Under the pieces are notes generated by a model. That model was not told the origin of the DNA. It saw only the letters and a program-made list of their open reading frames with translations, and did no database searches. A stretch of DNA of 64,000 nucleotides, from the NCBI RefSeq assembly GCF_021245725.1, contig NZ_JAJGSX010000007.1:343515-407514 (forward strand), in the 5' to 3' direction. The stretch is from Pseudonocardia sp. TRM90224 (GTDB lineage Bacteria; Actinomycetota; Actinomycetes; Mycobacteriales; Pseudonocardiaceae). Position 1 is the first letter of the stretch, and each line of letters begins with the position of its first letter. The position numbers were made by a program, and so were the translations under genes. Shown here one piece after another: positions 52,396 to 60,800 of this stretch.

Positions 52396-52482
52396 GCGCG
52401 CCCTGCGCCCGCTGTTCGCGCACCCACCTCGTCCACCGCGACGCACCCGACACGGGTTCCCAGTCCTCGTGGCTGCCCACAC

Positions 52483-52505
52483 GCCAGGAAAGTGGCTTTC
52501 CAGGC
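52483..52505. repeat. Family A single unit, site 9
   Basis: GCCAGGAAAG, TGG, CTTTCCAGGC: one arm mismatch. There is no second unit next to it. Confidence 0.85.
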
Positions 52506-52533
52506 ACCCCCGCCCACCCGCCGGGCGGGAAGC

Positions 52534-52584
52534 GAACGAACGGCACTTTCGTCCACTAGGTATGGACGAATGTGCCGTTCGTTC
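52534..52584. repeat. Family D palindrome, copy 2
   Basis: 22-nt arms (52534-52555 and 52563-52584) pair at 21 of 22 positions; the left arm starts GAACGAACGGCAC. The loop is 7 nt, ctaggta. A clearer form of the family D element. Confidence 0.95.
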
Positions 52585-52604
52585 ACCGACCCCACCGCAG
52601 CCGC

Positions 52605-52676
52605 GCACCCGGCGCCGCGCCCAGCACGGATCCTCATCCCTCGTGGCGGTCCGGAGGGCCGCGGCGGACTTGCCTG
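52605..52676 (-). repeat. Family C unit, copy C (inverted, partial)
   Basis: Read on the minus strand it has the AAGTCCGCC, CTCCGG, CGACGAGGG-like order and GATCCGTGCTGGG of copies A and B. It is shortened and diverged. It is inverted relative to copy A in the same region. Confidence 0.75.
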
Positions 52677-52734
52677 ACCTTCCGCAGCGACGACGGGCGC
52701 GTGCGATAGGTGGACGGGTGCGGGAAGCACGCGT

Positions 52735-52759
52735 TGCCGGGAAAGCCACTTTCCCGGCA
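52735..52759. repeat. Family A single unit, site 10
   Basis: TGCCGGGAAAG, CCA, CTTTCCCGGCA: perfect 11-nt arms. The CCA loop orientation is opposite to site 9, and no second unit is adjacent. Confidence 0.9.
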
Positions 52760-52823
52760 CTCTCACCGACCCCAGACACCGTCGGCACGTCGGGGCGCGC
52801 CCTTCCGGCGTACCCGCGGTCCG

Positions 52824-52840
52824 GGATGCATACTGCATCC
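52824..52840. promoter_or_regulatory. Palindrome overlapping the DUF998 gene promoter
   Basis: Arms GGATGCA (52824-52830) and TGCATCC (52834-52840) flank TAC, ending directly before the ATG at 52841. A -10-like CATACT lies inside it, so it may be an operator controlling that gene. Confidence 0.45.
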
Positions 52841-53497
52841 ATGCCGACGAGGGCGCTCCACTGGTGTGGCGTCGTGGGACCGGTGCTGTTCGTGGTGGTC
52901 TTCCTGGTCGAGGGCCTGCTGCGGCCGGGCTACGACCCATTGCGCCATCCGGTCAGCTCGCTGGCGATCGGGCCCGGCGGCTGGGTGCAGTCGGTGAGCT
53001 TCCTGGTGACGGGCGCGCTGCTGGTCGCGTCCGCCGTCGGGCTGCGGCGCGACGGGATCGTCGTGCCGGTGCTCGTCGCGGTCGTGGGCGCCGGGCTGAT
53101 CGGCGCCGGGCTGTGGACGTGCGACCCGATCAACGGCTACCCGCCCGGCACTCCCCCGGCGCCGCCGCGCACGACGAGCGGGCACCTGCACGACGGGTTC
53201 TCCGCTCTGCTGTTCCTCGGGGTGCCGGTGGCGTGCCTCGTGCACGCGTTCCGGTCGCTGCAGCGCGGCGCGAAGCGGGTCGCCTGGTGCAGCGCGGGCA
53301 CGGCGGTGGCGTTCTTCGCGTTCTTCGTGCTGGCCGGGATGGGGTTCGCGCAGAGCCCGACCCTGATGCCGTACGGCGGGCTGATGCAGCGCGCCGCGCT
53401 GGTCGTCGGCTTCGCGTGGCTCGCCGCGCTCGCGCTCGCTCAGCTGCGCGCCGAGAGCACGCAGTCGCCGCAGAGGCCGCCCCCGGGCACCCGGTAG
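52841..53497 (+). CDS. DUF998-family membrane protein
   Basis: This 218-aa protein has about six transmembrane helices (VVGPVLFVVVFLVEGLL, FLVTGALLVASAVGL, PVLVAVVGAGLIGAGLW and later AVAFFAFFVLAGMGF). DUF998 proteins are of unknown function. No ribosome-binding site is seen: the ATG directly follows a palindrome with a -10-like element, so the mRNA may be leaderless. An alternative in-frame ATG is at 52826 inside the palindrome. Its 3' end overlaps the convergent FhuF-like gene by 58 bp. Confidence 0.85.
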   Translation: MPTRALHWCGVVGPVLFVVVFLVEGLLRPGYDPLRHPVSSLAIGPGGWVQSVSFLVTGALLVASAVGLRRDGIVVPVLVAVVGAGLIGAGLWTCDPINGYPPGTPPAPPRTTSGHLHDGFSALLFLGVPVACLVHAFRSLQRGAKRVAWCSAGTAVAFFAFFVLAGMGFAQSPTLMPYGGLMQRAALVVGFAWLAALALAQLRAESTQSPQRPPPGTR

Positions 53498-54147
53498 AAG
53501 AGGCAGCAAGAGCGGCGCCGGAACGTCCAAATCCGATCCGGCGTGCCGGGCGGCAGCAGTTCTCCGGTGCCGCGCAGCACGCCGGTGTCGAGCAGTGCGG
53601 CCGCGACCTCGGCCGCGCGCGGGGCGAGGGCCGGGCGGGCCGCCGCGATCATCCGACGGGCCCCGGCCACCGACGACGCGACGTTGCCCCACAGCACCCG
53701 CGACGAGACCGGCACCTGCCGCCGCACCGCCGCGACCAGCGGTTCCAGGTGCGGCTCGACGAGCGCGCCGGCCAGTGCGCCGGCCGGGTCGGGGGCGGCC
53801 TCGGCGACCGGCTCGGCGCACCACAGCGGCCACGTCCCGGACGCCGCCGGGCGCCAGTGCAGCGTCGTGGGCGTGAGCACGGGCAGCTCCCTGTGCGCCA
53901 CGACGGCCGCGAGCGGCGCGGAGACCAGCAGCGTGGCCAGCCCCTGGAACGCGATGGACGCCGCCACCCGGTCGTCGGAGCCGAGCGTGCGGCGGACGTG
54001 CGCGATCCGATCCGCGAGGTGCGCCGGATCGGCGTAGAGGTCGGCGAACGGTCGCCACGTGGGGTCCGCGGACTCGGCCGGGTTCGTCCCGACGACGAAG
54101 AACGGCCCGAACGCGGCGACATCGCTCAGCAGCGCAGCTCCGTCCAA
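53440..54147 (-). CDS. FhuF-like (2Fe-2S) ferric iron reductase
   Basis: This 235-aa protein resembles FhuF, a cytoplasmic reductase that releases iron from siderophores. The C-terminus has the FhuF iron-sulfur motif RRRSCCLFYRVPGGGLCGDC, that is CC-x10-C-x2-C. The start is uncertain. A TTG at 54147 matches the expected protein start (LDGAALL...) and has GAGGG upstream; no convincing ATG is present closer. It is divergent from the ABC exporter at 54238; the two may share iron regulation. Confidence 0.7.
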   Translation of the reverse strand: MDGAALLSDVAAFGPFFVVGTNPAESADPTWRPFADLYADPAHLADRIAHVRRTLGSDDRVAASIAFQGLATLLVSAPLAAVVAHRELPVLTPTTLHWRPAASGTWPLWCAEPVAEAAPDPAGALAGALVEPHLEPLVAAVRRQVPVSSRVLWGNVASSVAGARRMIAAARPALAPRAAEVAAALLDTGVLRGTGELLPPGTPDRIWTFRRRSCCLFYRVPGGGLCGDCVLSARS

Positions 54148-54237
54148 AATGCCCTCCCGACCGTCCGTTGTGGGCGGGAAACTCGCTCGCGCCGCACCCG
54201 CTCCCGGAGTCATCATCTCGTGGGAGAGAGGACGGAC

Positions 54238-56055
54238 ATGACCACCCCGCATGCCCAACCGCAAAGATCCGCCGTCATCTTGGCGCTGCGCTTCTACCGA
54301 GACGAAATCCTTCGCAACCGCTGGGCCGCCCTGCCCGCGCTGCTGATGCCCGCGCTGGGCACCATCGGGCTTTCCTACATCGCCCCCCTCGTGATCGCCG
54401 GACTGGCCGGCCGGTTCGTCGCGACCAACGGACAGCTGCCGGCCGATGCCGCGTTCTGGGCCGCCGCCACGCTCGCCGGCATCATCCTGGTCTCGGAAGC
54501 GCTCTGGCGCGTCGGCTTCCACGGCCTCAACCGGCTCGCCGCCCGCGGTGTCGAGCACCTCTACGCCGTCGGCATGGACGAGCTGCTGGCGAAGGACGCG
54601 ACGTTCTTCCACAACAACTTCGCGGGATCGCTCACCAAGCGCGTGCTCAGCTTTGCCTCGCGGTTCGAGCCGTTCGTCGACGCGCTGGTGTTCCACGTGA
54701 TGACCCAGTTCGTGCCGCTGATCTTCGCGTCGGTGGTGCTCTGGCAGTACGACCCGATGCTCGTCGTGGTGCTGGTCGGGCTCATCGCCGTCACCGGGCT
54801 CGTCGTCACACCGCTGGTGAGGCGCCGGCAGCGGCTCGTCGACCAGCGGGAGGCGGCCAGCGCCCGAGTGTCCGGGCACGTCGCCGACACGCTGTCGAAC
54901 ATGGACACGGTCCGCGCGTTCGCCGCGGAGGAGCGCGAGGCCGACGAGCACAAGGTCCGCATCGCCGACTACCGCCGGAAGATGATCCGCTCGTGGGACT
55001 ACGCGAACCTGCGGATCGACACGCTGGTCTCGGGCATCTCGGCGGTCATGAATGCGACCGGCTTGCTGATCGCGGTCGGGCTCGCCAGCCGGGTGGGCGT
55101 CGAGGCGATCCTCGTGACCTTCATGTACTTCTGGAACGCCTCGGGCATCCTGTTCCGCTTCAACCAGATCTACCGGCAGCTGGAGAGCTGCGTGACCGAG
55201 GCCGCCCAGTTCACCCAGCTGCTGGAGATCCCGCCGACGGTGCTCGACAAGCCGGCCCCCGAGCCGGTGCGCCGCGCCGTCGCCGACGTCCGGTTCGAGG
55301 CGGTCGACTTCACCCACGCGGGCGGGCTGCCGCTCTTCACCGGTCTCGACCTGGTGGTGCCGAGCGGCACCCGAGCGGGGCTGGTCGGGCGCTCCGGCGG
55401 CGGCAAGACCACGCTCTCGCGGCTGCTGCTGCGGATGATGGACGTCGACGGCGGCCGGATCACCATCGGTGGCCAGGACATCGCCGCGCTGCGCCAGTCC
55501 GACCTGCGCAGCCTCATCGCGTACGTCCCGCAGGACCCGACGATGTTCCACCGCACCCTGCGCGACAACATCGCGTTCGGGCGGCCGGGGGCGTCCGACG
55601 AGGACATCCTGCGGGCGGCCGAGGCCGCGCACGTGACCGAGTTCGTCGACGGGCTGCCCGAAGGCTTCGAGACGCTCGTCGGCGAGCGCGGCGTGAAGCT
55701 CTCCGGCGGGCAGCGCCAGCGGGTCGCCCTGGCCAGGGCGATCCTGCGCGACGCACCGATCCTGCTGCTCGACGAGGCCACCAGCGCGCTGGATTCGGCC
55801 AGCGAGGTGCTGATCCAGGACGCGCTGTGGCGGCTGATGGAGGGCCGCACGGCGCTCGTGGTGGCCCACCGCCTCAGCACGGTGGCGCAGATGGACCAGC
55901 TCGTCGTGCTGGAGCGCGGGCAGGTCGCCGAGCGGGGCAGCCACAGCGAGCTGCTCGCCCGCGGCGGCGTGTACGCGGGGCTCTGGGAGCACCAGTCCGG
56001 CGGCTTCCTGGAGCCGGAGACGGCAAGCGACGACGAGCGGGTGACCACCGGGTAG
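54238..56055 (+). CDS. ABC exporter, fused permease-ATPase
   Basis: This 605-aa protein has an N-terminal six-helix membrane domain (AALPALLMPALGTIGLSYIA to VSGISAVMNATGLLIAV). The ATPase domain has Walker A LVGRSGGGKTTLSRLL, signature VKLSGGQRQRVALARAIL, Walker B ILLLDEATSALDS and the switch His VVAHRLS. It is a half-size exporter that acts as a dimer. A siderophore-related substrate is suggested by the divergent FhuF-like gene, but this is inference. ATG 54238 has GAGAGG ahead. Confidence 0.9.
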   Translation: MTTPHAQPQRSAVILALRFYRDEILRNRWAALPALLMPALGTIGLSYIAPLVIAGLAGRFVATNGQLPADAAFWAAATLAGIILVSEALWRVGFHGLNRLAARGVEHLYAVGMDELLAKDATFFHNNFAGSLTKRVLSFASRFEPFVDALVFHVMTQFVPLIFASVVLWQYDPMLVVVLVGLIAVTGLVVTPLVRRRQRLVDQREAASARVSGHVADTLSNMDTVRAFAAEEREADEHKVRIADYRRKMIRSWDYANLRIDTLVSGISAVMNATGLLIAVGLASRVGVEAILVTFMYFWNASGILFRFNQIYRQLESCVTEAAQFTQLLEIPPTVLDKPAPEPVRRAVADVRFEAVDFTHAGGLPLFTGLDLVVPSGTRAGLVGRSGGGKTTLSRLLLRMMDVDGGRITIGGQDIAALRQSDLRSLIAYVPQDPTMFHRTLRDNIAFGRPGASDEDILRAAEAAHVTEFVDGLPEGFETLVGERGVKLSGGQRQRVALARAILRDAPILLLDEATSALDSASEVLIQDALWRLMEGRTALVVAHRLSTVAQMDQLVVLERGQVAERGSHSELLARGGVYAGLWEHQSGGFLEPETASDDERVTTG

Positions 56056-56075
56056 CAGCCTGGAAGCCGCACCCG

Positions 56076-56132
56076 AGGGCAGCAAAGCCACTTTCCGGCC
56101 CGCAGAGGGCAGGAAAGTGGCTTTCCTGCCCT
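56076..56132. repeat. Family A hairpin pair, site 11
   Basis: Unit one (56078-56100) is GGCAGCAAAG, CCA, CTTTCCGGCC, identical to the first unit of site 2. Unit two (56108-56130) is the perfect TGG form. It starts 20 bp after the ABC exporter stop. Confidence 0.95.
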
Positions 56133-56170
56133 CCCCAGCCCACCCGTCGGGTCACTTGCACGATCGGGTC

Positions 56171-56201
56171 TTGGCTCTCCCCCTGAGGGAGAGTCCAGGA
56201 T
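56171..56201 (+). promoter_or_regulatory. MerR-type promoter of the merR-VOC operon
   Basis: A -35 TTGGCT (56171-56176) and -10 CAGGAT (56196-56201) are separated by 19 bp, the long spacer typical of MerR promoters. The dyad CTCTCCC-cctga-GGGAGAG (56175-56193) lies in this spacer. The GTG start at 56209 is 7 nt past the -10, so the mRNA is probably leaderless. Confidence 0.75.
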
Positions 56202-56208
56202 CGGTCGT

Positions 56209-57057
56209 GTGACCGACGGACTGCTAGCGATAGGCGCGTTCTCGCGCGCGAGCCTGCTCTCGATCAAGGCGCTGCGCGTCTACCACGAGTCGGGCATCCT
56301 CGTGCCGGCCCGCGTCGACCCGGCGACGGGCTACCGCAGCTACCACACGTCGCAGCTGATCGACGCGGCCGTCATCTCGCGGTTGCGGTCGCTCGACCTG
56401 CCGCTCGAGCAGGTGCGACGGGTGGTGCACGCGCGCGACCCGCAGGTCACCGCGGAGGTCCTCGAGGCGCACGAGGTGACGATGCGGGAGCGGCTCGCGG
56501 ATGTCACGCGCATCGTGGCGCAGCTGCACGAGGGCCTCGACGCGCCGGCCGCGCACACGCCCGTGCACGTCCGCGACGAGCCGCACCAGCACACGCTCGC
56601 GGTACGCGGGCAGGTGACGGAGGCCGACTTCGCCGAGTTCCTCGACGAGGCCTACGGCCGGCTCGGCGCCGCCGCCGAACAGCTGCGCATCGCGCCGACC
56701 GGGCCGCCCGGCGCGCTCTACCCGCCCGAGCTGCTCGGCGAGCTGGACGACGTGGAGGCCTACCTCCCCATCGCCCGGCCGGCCGGCGCGCCGCCGGGCG
56801 GGGTCGTCATCAGCGAGGTGCCGGCCGCGCAGGTCGCCGTGCTCGTGCACGCCGGCGACTACCCGTCCATCGCCGACACCTACCGGCAGCTCGGCGCCTG
56901 GGTGGCCGAGCATGCCGAGCCCCGCAACTCCCCCGTCCGCGAGGTGTACGTCGTCAGCTTCGGCGAGACCGACGACCCCGAGCGGTTCCGCACCGAGATC
57001 CATTGGCCGATCCAGCCACCTGTCCACCCACCTGTCCACAAGGAGAACCGATCATGA
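56209..57057 (+). CDS. MerR-family regulator with GyrI-like effector domain
   Basis: This 282-aa regulator has an N-terminal MerR winged helix (LLSIKALRVYHESGILVPAR, GYRSYHTSQLIDAAVIS) and a C-terminal GyrI/BltR-like ligand-binding region. MerR proteins of this kind sense drugs and other small molecules and activate their own promoters. The GTG start lies on the MerR promoter described at 56171-56201; leaderless start is likely. It overlaps the VOC gene by 4 nt. Confidence 0.9.
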   Translation: MTDGLLAIGAFSRASLLSIKALRVYHESGILVPARVDPATGYRSYHTSQLIDAAVISRLRSLDLPLEQVRRVVHARDPQVTAEVLEAHEVTMRERLADVTRIVAQLHEGLDAPAAHTPVHVRDEPHQHTLAVRGQVTEADFAEFLDEAYGRLGAAAEQLRIAPTGPPGALYPPELLGELDDVEAYLPIARPAGAPPGGVVISEVPAAQVAVLVHAGDYPSIADTYRQLGAWVAEHAEPRNSPVREVYVVSFGETDDPERFRTEIHWPIQPPVHPPVHKENRS

Positions 57058-57413
57058 CCAGCGCACTCGCCAACATCACGTTCGACTGCACCGACGCCGC
57101 CGCGCTCGCCGGTTTCTGGTCAGCGGTGCTCGACCGGCCCGTCGACCCCGACGGATCCGTCCACTTCGCCAGCATCGGGATGGGCGACGCCACCGCCACC
57201 AGCTGGCTGTTCGGCGGGGTCCCGGAGGGCAAGACCGCGAAGAACCGCATGCACGTCGACCTGGTCGCGCCCGACCGGGACGCCGAGGTGACGAGGCTGG
57301 TCGGGCTCGGCGCCACGCACCTGCGCGACGTCGCGGAACACGGCCACGCGTGGGCCGTTCTCCGCGATCCGGAAGGGAACGAGTTCTGCGTCGCGCAACA
57401 ACCCTCGGAGTAA
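57054..57413 (+). CDS. VOC-superfamily (glyoxalase-like) protein
   Basis: This 119-aa protein has the vicinal oxygen chelate fold: ITFDCTDAAALAGFWSAVLD near the start, WLFGGVPEGKTAKNRMHVDL in the middle and AVLRDPEGNEFCVAQQ at the end. It could be a glyoxalase-like enzyme or a resistance protein. ATG 57054 overlaps the MerR stop (ATGA) and follows AAGGAG, so it is the second gene of the MerR operon and the likely target of its control. Confidence 0.88.
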   Translation: MTSALANITFDCTDAAALAGFWSAVLDRPVDPDGSVHFASIGMGDATATSWLFGGVPEGKTAKNRMHVDLVAPDRDAEVTRLVGLGATHLRDVAEHGHAWAVLRDPEGNEFCVAQQPSE

Positions 57414-57859
57414 CGCGACGGGTGGGAAGAGAAGCAGGGGTAAGGTCGTCCGGGAAGCGACGTTCGCCACGTCCGGCGCTCGGGAAAGCCGTATACGATA
57501 CCCGCCGCCGACGGTTGCTGCAGACCTCATAGCAGGTCAAGTTGGTCACGCCCGCTCTCACTGGCGAATTGCGGGCCCAGCATGCAACATTGTCGAAACG
57601 CGAAACCGCACCCGCTGCTGCGTGCGCTCGCGCCCGTGCGTACAGCCGGCCGACGCCCCACGACGGCGTCCGGTCGTCGTGCCGGCCCGTCCCAGGCGAC
57701 ACGCCGCCCGGGAGGCCTGCACCGCTCGGACCAGGCACTCACGCATGCCCCCGTTCGGCTCAGAACAGGCGCCCGGACGGCTGATGCGTCTACCCTCTTC
57801 CCACCACACGTCGTCCCGATGCCAGTTGTCGGGGTGCACCGAGACGACAGGAGGCACTC
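57414..57859. other. gltB leader region without a gene
   Basis: No gene is supported in these 446 bp. They carry the ribosome-binding site AGGAGG (57849-57854) before the gltB TTG start. A dyad CACGACG (57659-57665)/CGTCGTG (57675-57681) and other GC-rich hairpins may form a leader structure. No known riboswitch was recognised. Confidence 0.6.
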
Positions 57860-60800
57860 TTGGCTGCGAACACAGCGGGTACCTCGGCGGGGCTCTACGC
57901 CCCTGACTTCGAGCACGACGCCTGCGGCGTCGCCATGGTCGCCGACCTCGCCGGTCGCCGCGACCACGGCATCGTCCGCAAAGCGATCACGGCATTGCTG
58001 CGCCTCGAACACCGCGGGGCGCGCGGCAGCGAGGCGAACACCGGGGACGGCGCGGGCATCCTGATCCAGGTCCCCGACGAGTTCTTCCGCGCGGTCGTCG
58101 ACTTCGAGCTGCCCGCGGCCGGCGAGTACGCCGTCGGCATCGCGTTCCTCCCGGCCGACGACGATGCGGCCGACGCGGCCGTCGCCGAGATCGACAAGAT
58201 CGCCGAAGAGGAGGACCTGCGGGTCCTCGGCTGGCGCGATCTGCCCGTCGACCCGGACAAGGCCGACCTGGGCCCCACGGCCCGCGCTGCGATGCCGGGC
58301 TTCCGCCAGCTGTTCGTCGCCGGCAACGCGGGCGAGTCCGGCATCGAGCTGGAGCGCAAGACCTTCTGCCTGCGCAAGCGCGCGGAGCACGCCACCGGCA
58401 CCTACTTCCCGAGCCTGTCGCCGCGCACCCTCGTCTATAAGGGGATGCTGACCGAGCCGCAGGTCGAGGCGTTCTACCCGGACCTGTCCGACGAGCGGGT
58501 GATCACCGCGCTCGCCGTCGTGCACTCCCGGTTCTCCACCAACACGTTCCCGGCGTGGCCGCTGGCGCACCCGTACCGGTACGTCGCGCACAACGGCGAG
58601 ATCAACACACTGCGCGGCAACCGCAACTGGATGGCCTCGCGCGAGGCGCTGCTGCGCTCGTCGCTGATCCCGGGCGACCTCACGCGCCTGTCCCCCATCG
58701 TCACGCCCGACGCCAGCGACTCCGCGACGTTCGACGAGGTGCTGGAGCTGCTGCACCTCGGCGGGCGCAGCCTGCCGCACGCGGTGCTGATGATGATCCC
58801 GGAGGCCTGGGAGAACCACGAGGAGATGGACCCGGCCCGACGGGCGTTCTACGAGTTCCACTCCACGCTGATGGAGCCGTGGGACGGGCCCGCGCTGGTC
58901 GCGTTCACCGACGGCACCCAGATCGGCGCCGTGCTCGACCGCAACGGTCTGCGTCCCGCCCGGTACTGGGTCACCGAGGACGGCACGGTCGTGCTCGCCT
59001 CGGAGGTAGGCGTGCTGGACGTCGAGCCGTCGGCGGTCGTGCGCAAGGGTCGGCTGGAGCCGGGCCGCATGTTCCTCGTCGACACCGAGGCCGGCCGGAT
59101 CGTCGACGACGCCGAGGTCAAGAACGCGCTGGCGGCCGAGCACCCGTACGCCGACTGGCTGCACGCCGGCCTCATCCACCTCGACGAGCTGCCCGCCCGC
59201 GAGCGCGAGGTGTTCGACCACGCGGCGATCACGCACCGCCAGCAGTCGTTCGGCTACACCGAGGAGGAGCTCAACGTCCTGCTCAAGCCGATGGCGGCGA
59301 GCGGGGCCGAGCCGATCGGCTCGATGGGCAACGACGCTCCACTGGCGGCGATCTCCGAGCGCCCCCGCCAGATCTTCGACTACTTCATCCAGCTGTTCGC
59401 GCAGGTCACGAACCCGCCGCTGGACGCGATCCGCGAGGAGCTCGTCACCTCGCTGCGCAGCCTGCTCGGGCCGGAGCAGAACCTGCTCGACGCCTCGCCC
59501 GCGAACTGCCGCACGGTCGTCGTGCCGTTCCCGGTGCTCGGCAACGACGACCTCGCCAAGATCATCCACATCAACGACGACGGCGAGCTGCCGGGCTTCG
59601 AGACCGTCACCGCCAAGGGCGTGTTCCGGGCTGCCGAGGGCGGTTCGGGGCTCGAGCGCCGGCTCAAGGAGATCTGCACCGAGGTCTCGGAGGCGATCGA
59701 GGACGGCGCGCGGCTGATCGTGCTCTCCAACCGGGGGGTCACGAAGGACTTCGCGCCGATCCCGTCGCTGCTGCTCACCGGCGCGGTCCACCACCACCTG
59801 GTGCGGGAGAAGACGCGCAGCCGGGTGGGGCTGATCGTCGAGGCGGGCGACGCGCGCGAGGTGCACCACATCGCGCTGCTGCTCGGCTACGGCGCCGCCG
59901 CGGTCAACCCGTACCTCGCGATGGCGACCGTGGAGGACCTCGCCGAGCGCGGCGACATCCCCGGCGTCGACCCGGCCACCGCGGCCCGCAACCTGGTGAA
60001 GGCGCTGGGCAAGGGCGTCCGCAAGACCATGTCGAAGATCGGCATCTCGACGGTGGCCTCGTACACCGGCGCCCAGATCTTCGAGGCGATCGGGCTCGGG
60101 CACGACGTCATCACCTCGTGCTTCGCCGGCACGACCTCGCGGTTGGGCGGAGTCGGCTTCGACGTGCTCGCTGAGGAGGTGCTCAAGCAGCACCGCAGGG
60201 CGTTCCCGGCCGACGACGTGCGGCCGAACCACCGCTCGCTGCAGGTCGGCGGCGAGTACCAGTGGCGGCGCGAGGGCGAGCTGCACCTGTTCAACCCGCA
60301 GACGGTGTTCAAGCTGCAGCACTCGACCCGCCAGGGCCGCTACGACGTCTTCAAGGACTACACGCGCTCCGTCGACGAGCAGGCGCAGCGGCTCATGACG
60401 CTGCGCGGGCTCTTCCGGTTCAAGGAGGGCATGCGCCCGCCGGTGCCGATCGACGAGGTCGAGTCGGTCGACGAGATCGTCAAGCGGTTCGCCACCGGCG
60501 CCATCTCCTACGGGTCGATCTCAAAGGAGATGCACGAGACGCTCGCGATCGCCATGAACCGGCTCGGCGGCAAGTCGAACACCGGTGAGGGCGGTGAGGA
60601 CGCCGACCGGTTCACCCCGGACCCCAACGGCGATTCGCGGCGTTCCGCGATCAAGCAGGTGGCGTCCGGTCGGTTCGGCGTCACCAGCGAGTACCTGGTG
60701 AACAGCGACGACCTGCAGATCAAGATCTCGCAGGGCGCGAAGCCGGGCGAGGGCGGACAGCTGCCGGGGGCGAAGGTCTACCCCTGGATCGCGAAGACCC

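Larger units (their letters stand above)
51306..52840. other. Gene-free, palindrome-rich region
   Basis: This 1.5-kb stretch between the MalG-type permease and the DUF998 gene has no supported coding sequence on either strand; the short frames seen are chance openings in high-GC DNA. It holds more than ten separate inverted repeats of at least six types (families A, C and D plus single palindromes), annotated individually. Confidence 0.85.

Noticed and set aside
51306..52840. Several short frames in the palindrome cluster
   Set aside because: They run through palindromes and have no conserved sequence; no gene is supported there.
57414..57859. A riboswitch before gltB
   Set aside because: No known aptamer core was recognised; only generic GC-rich hairpins are visible.
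57527..60322. 931-aa minus-strand frame across the gltB leader and gltB
   Set aside because: Overlaps gltB in antisense; no recognisable domain.
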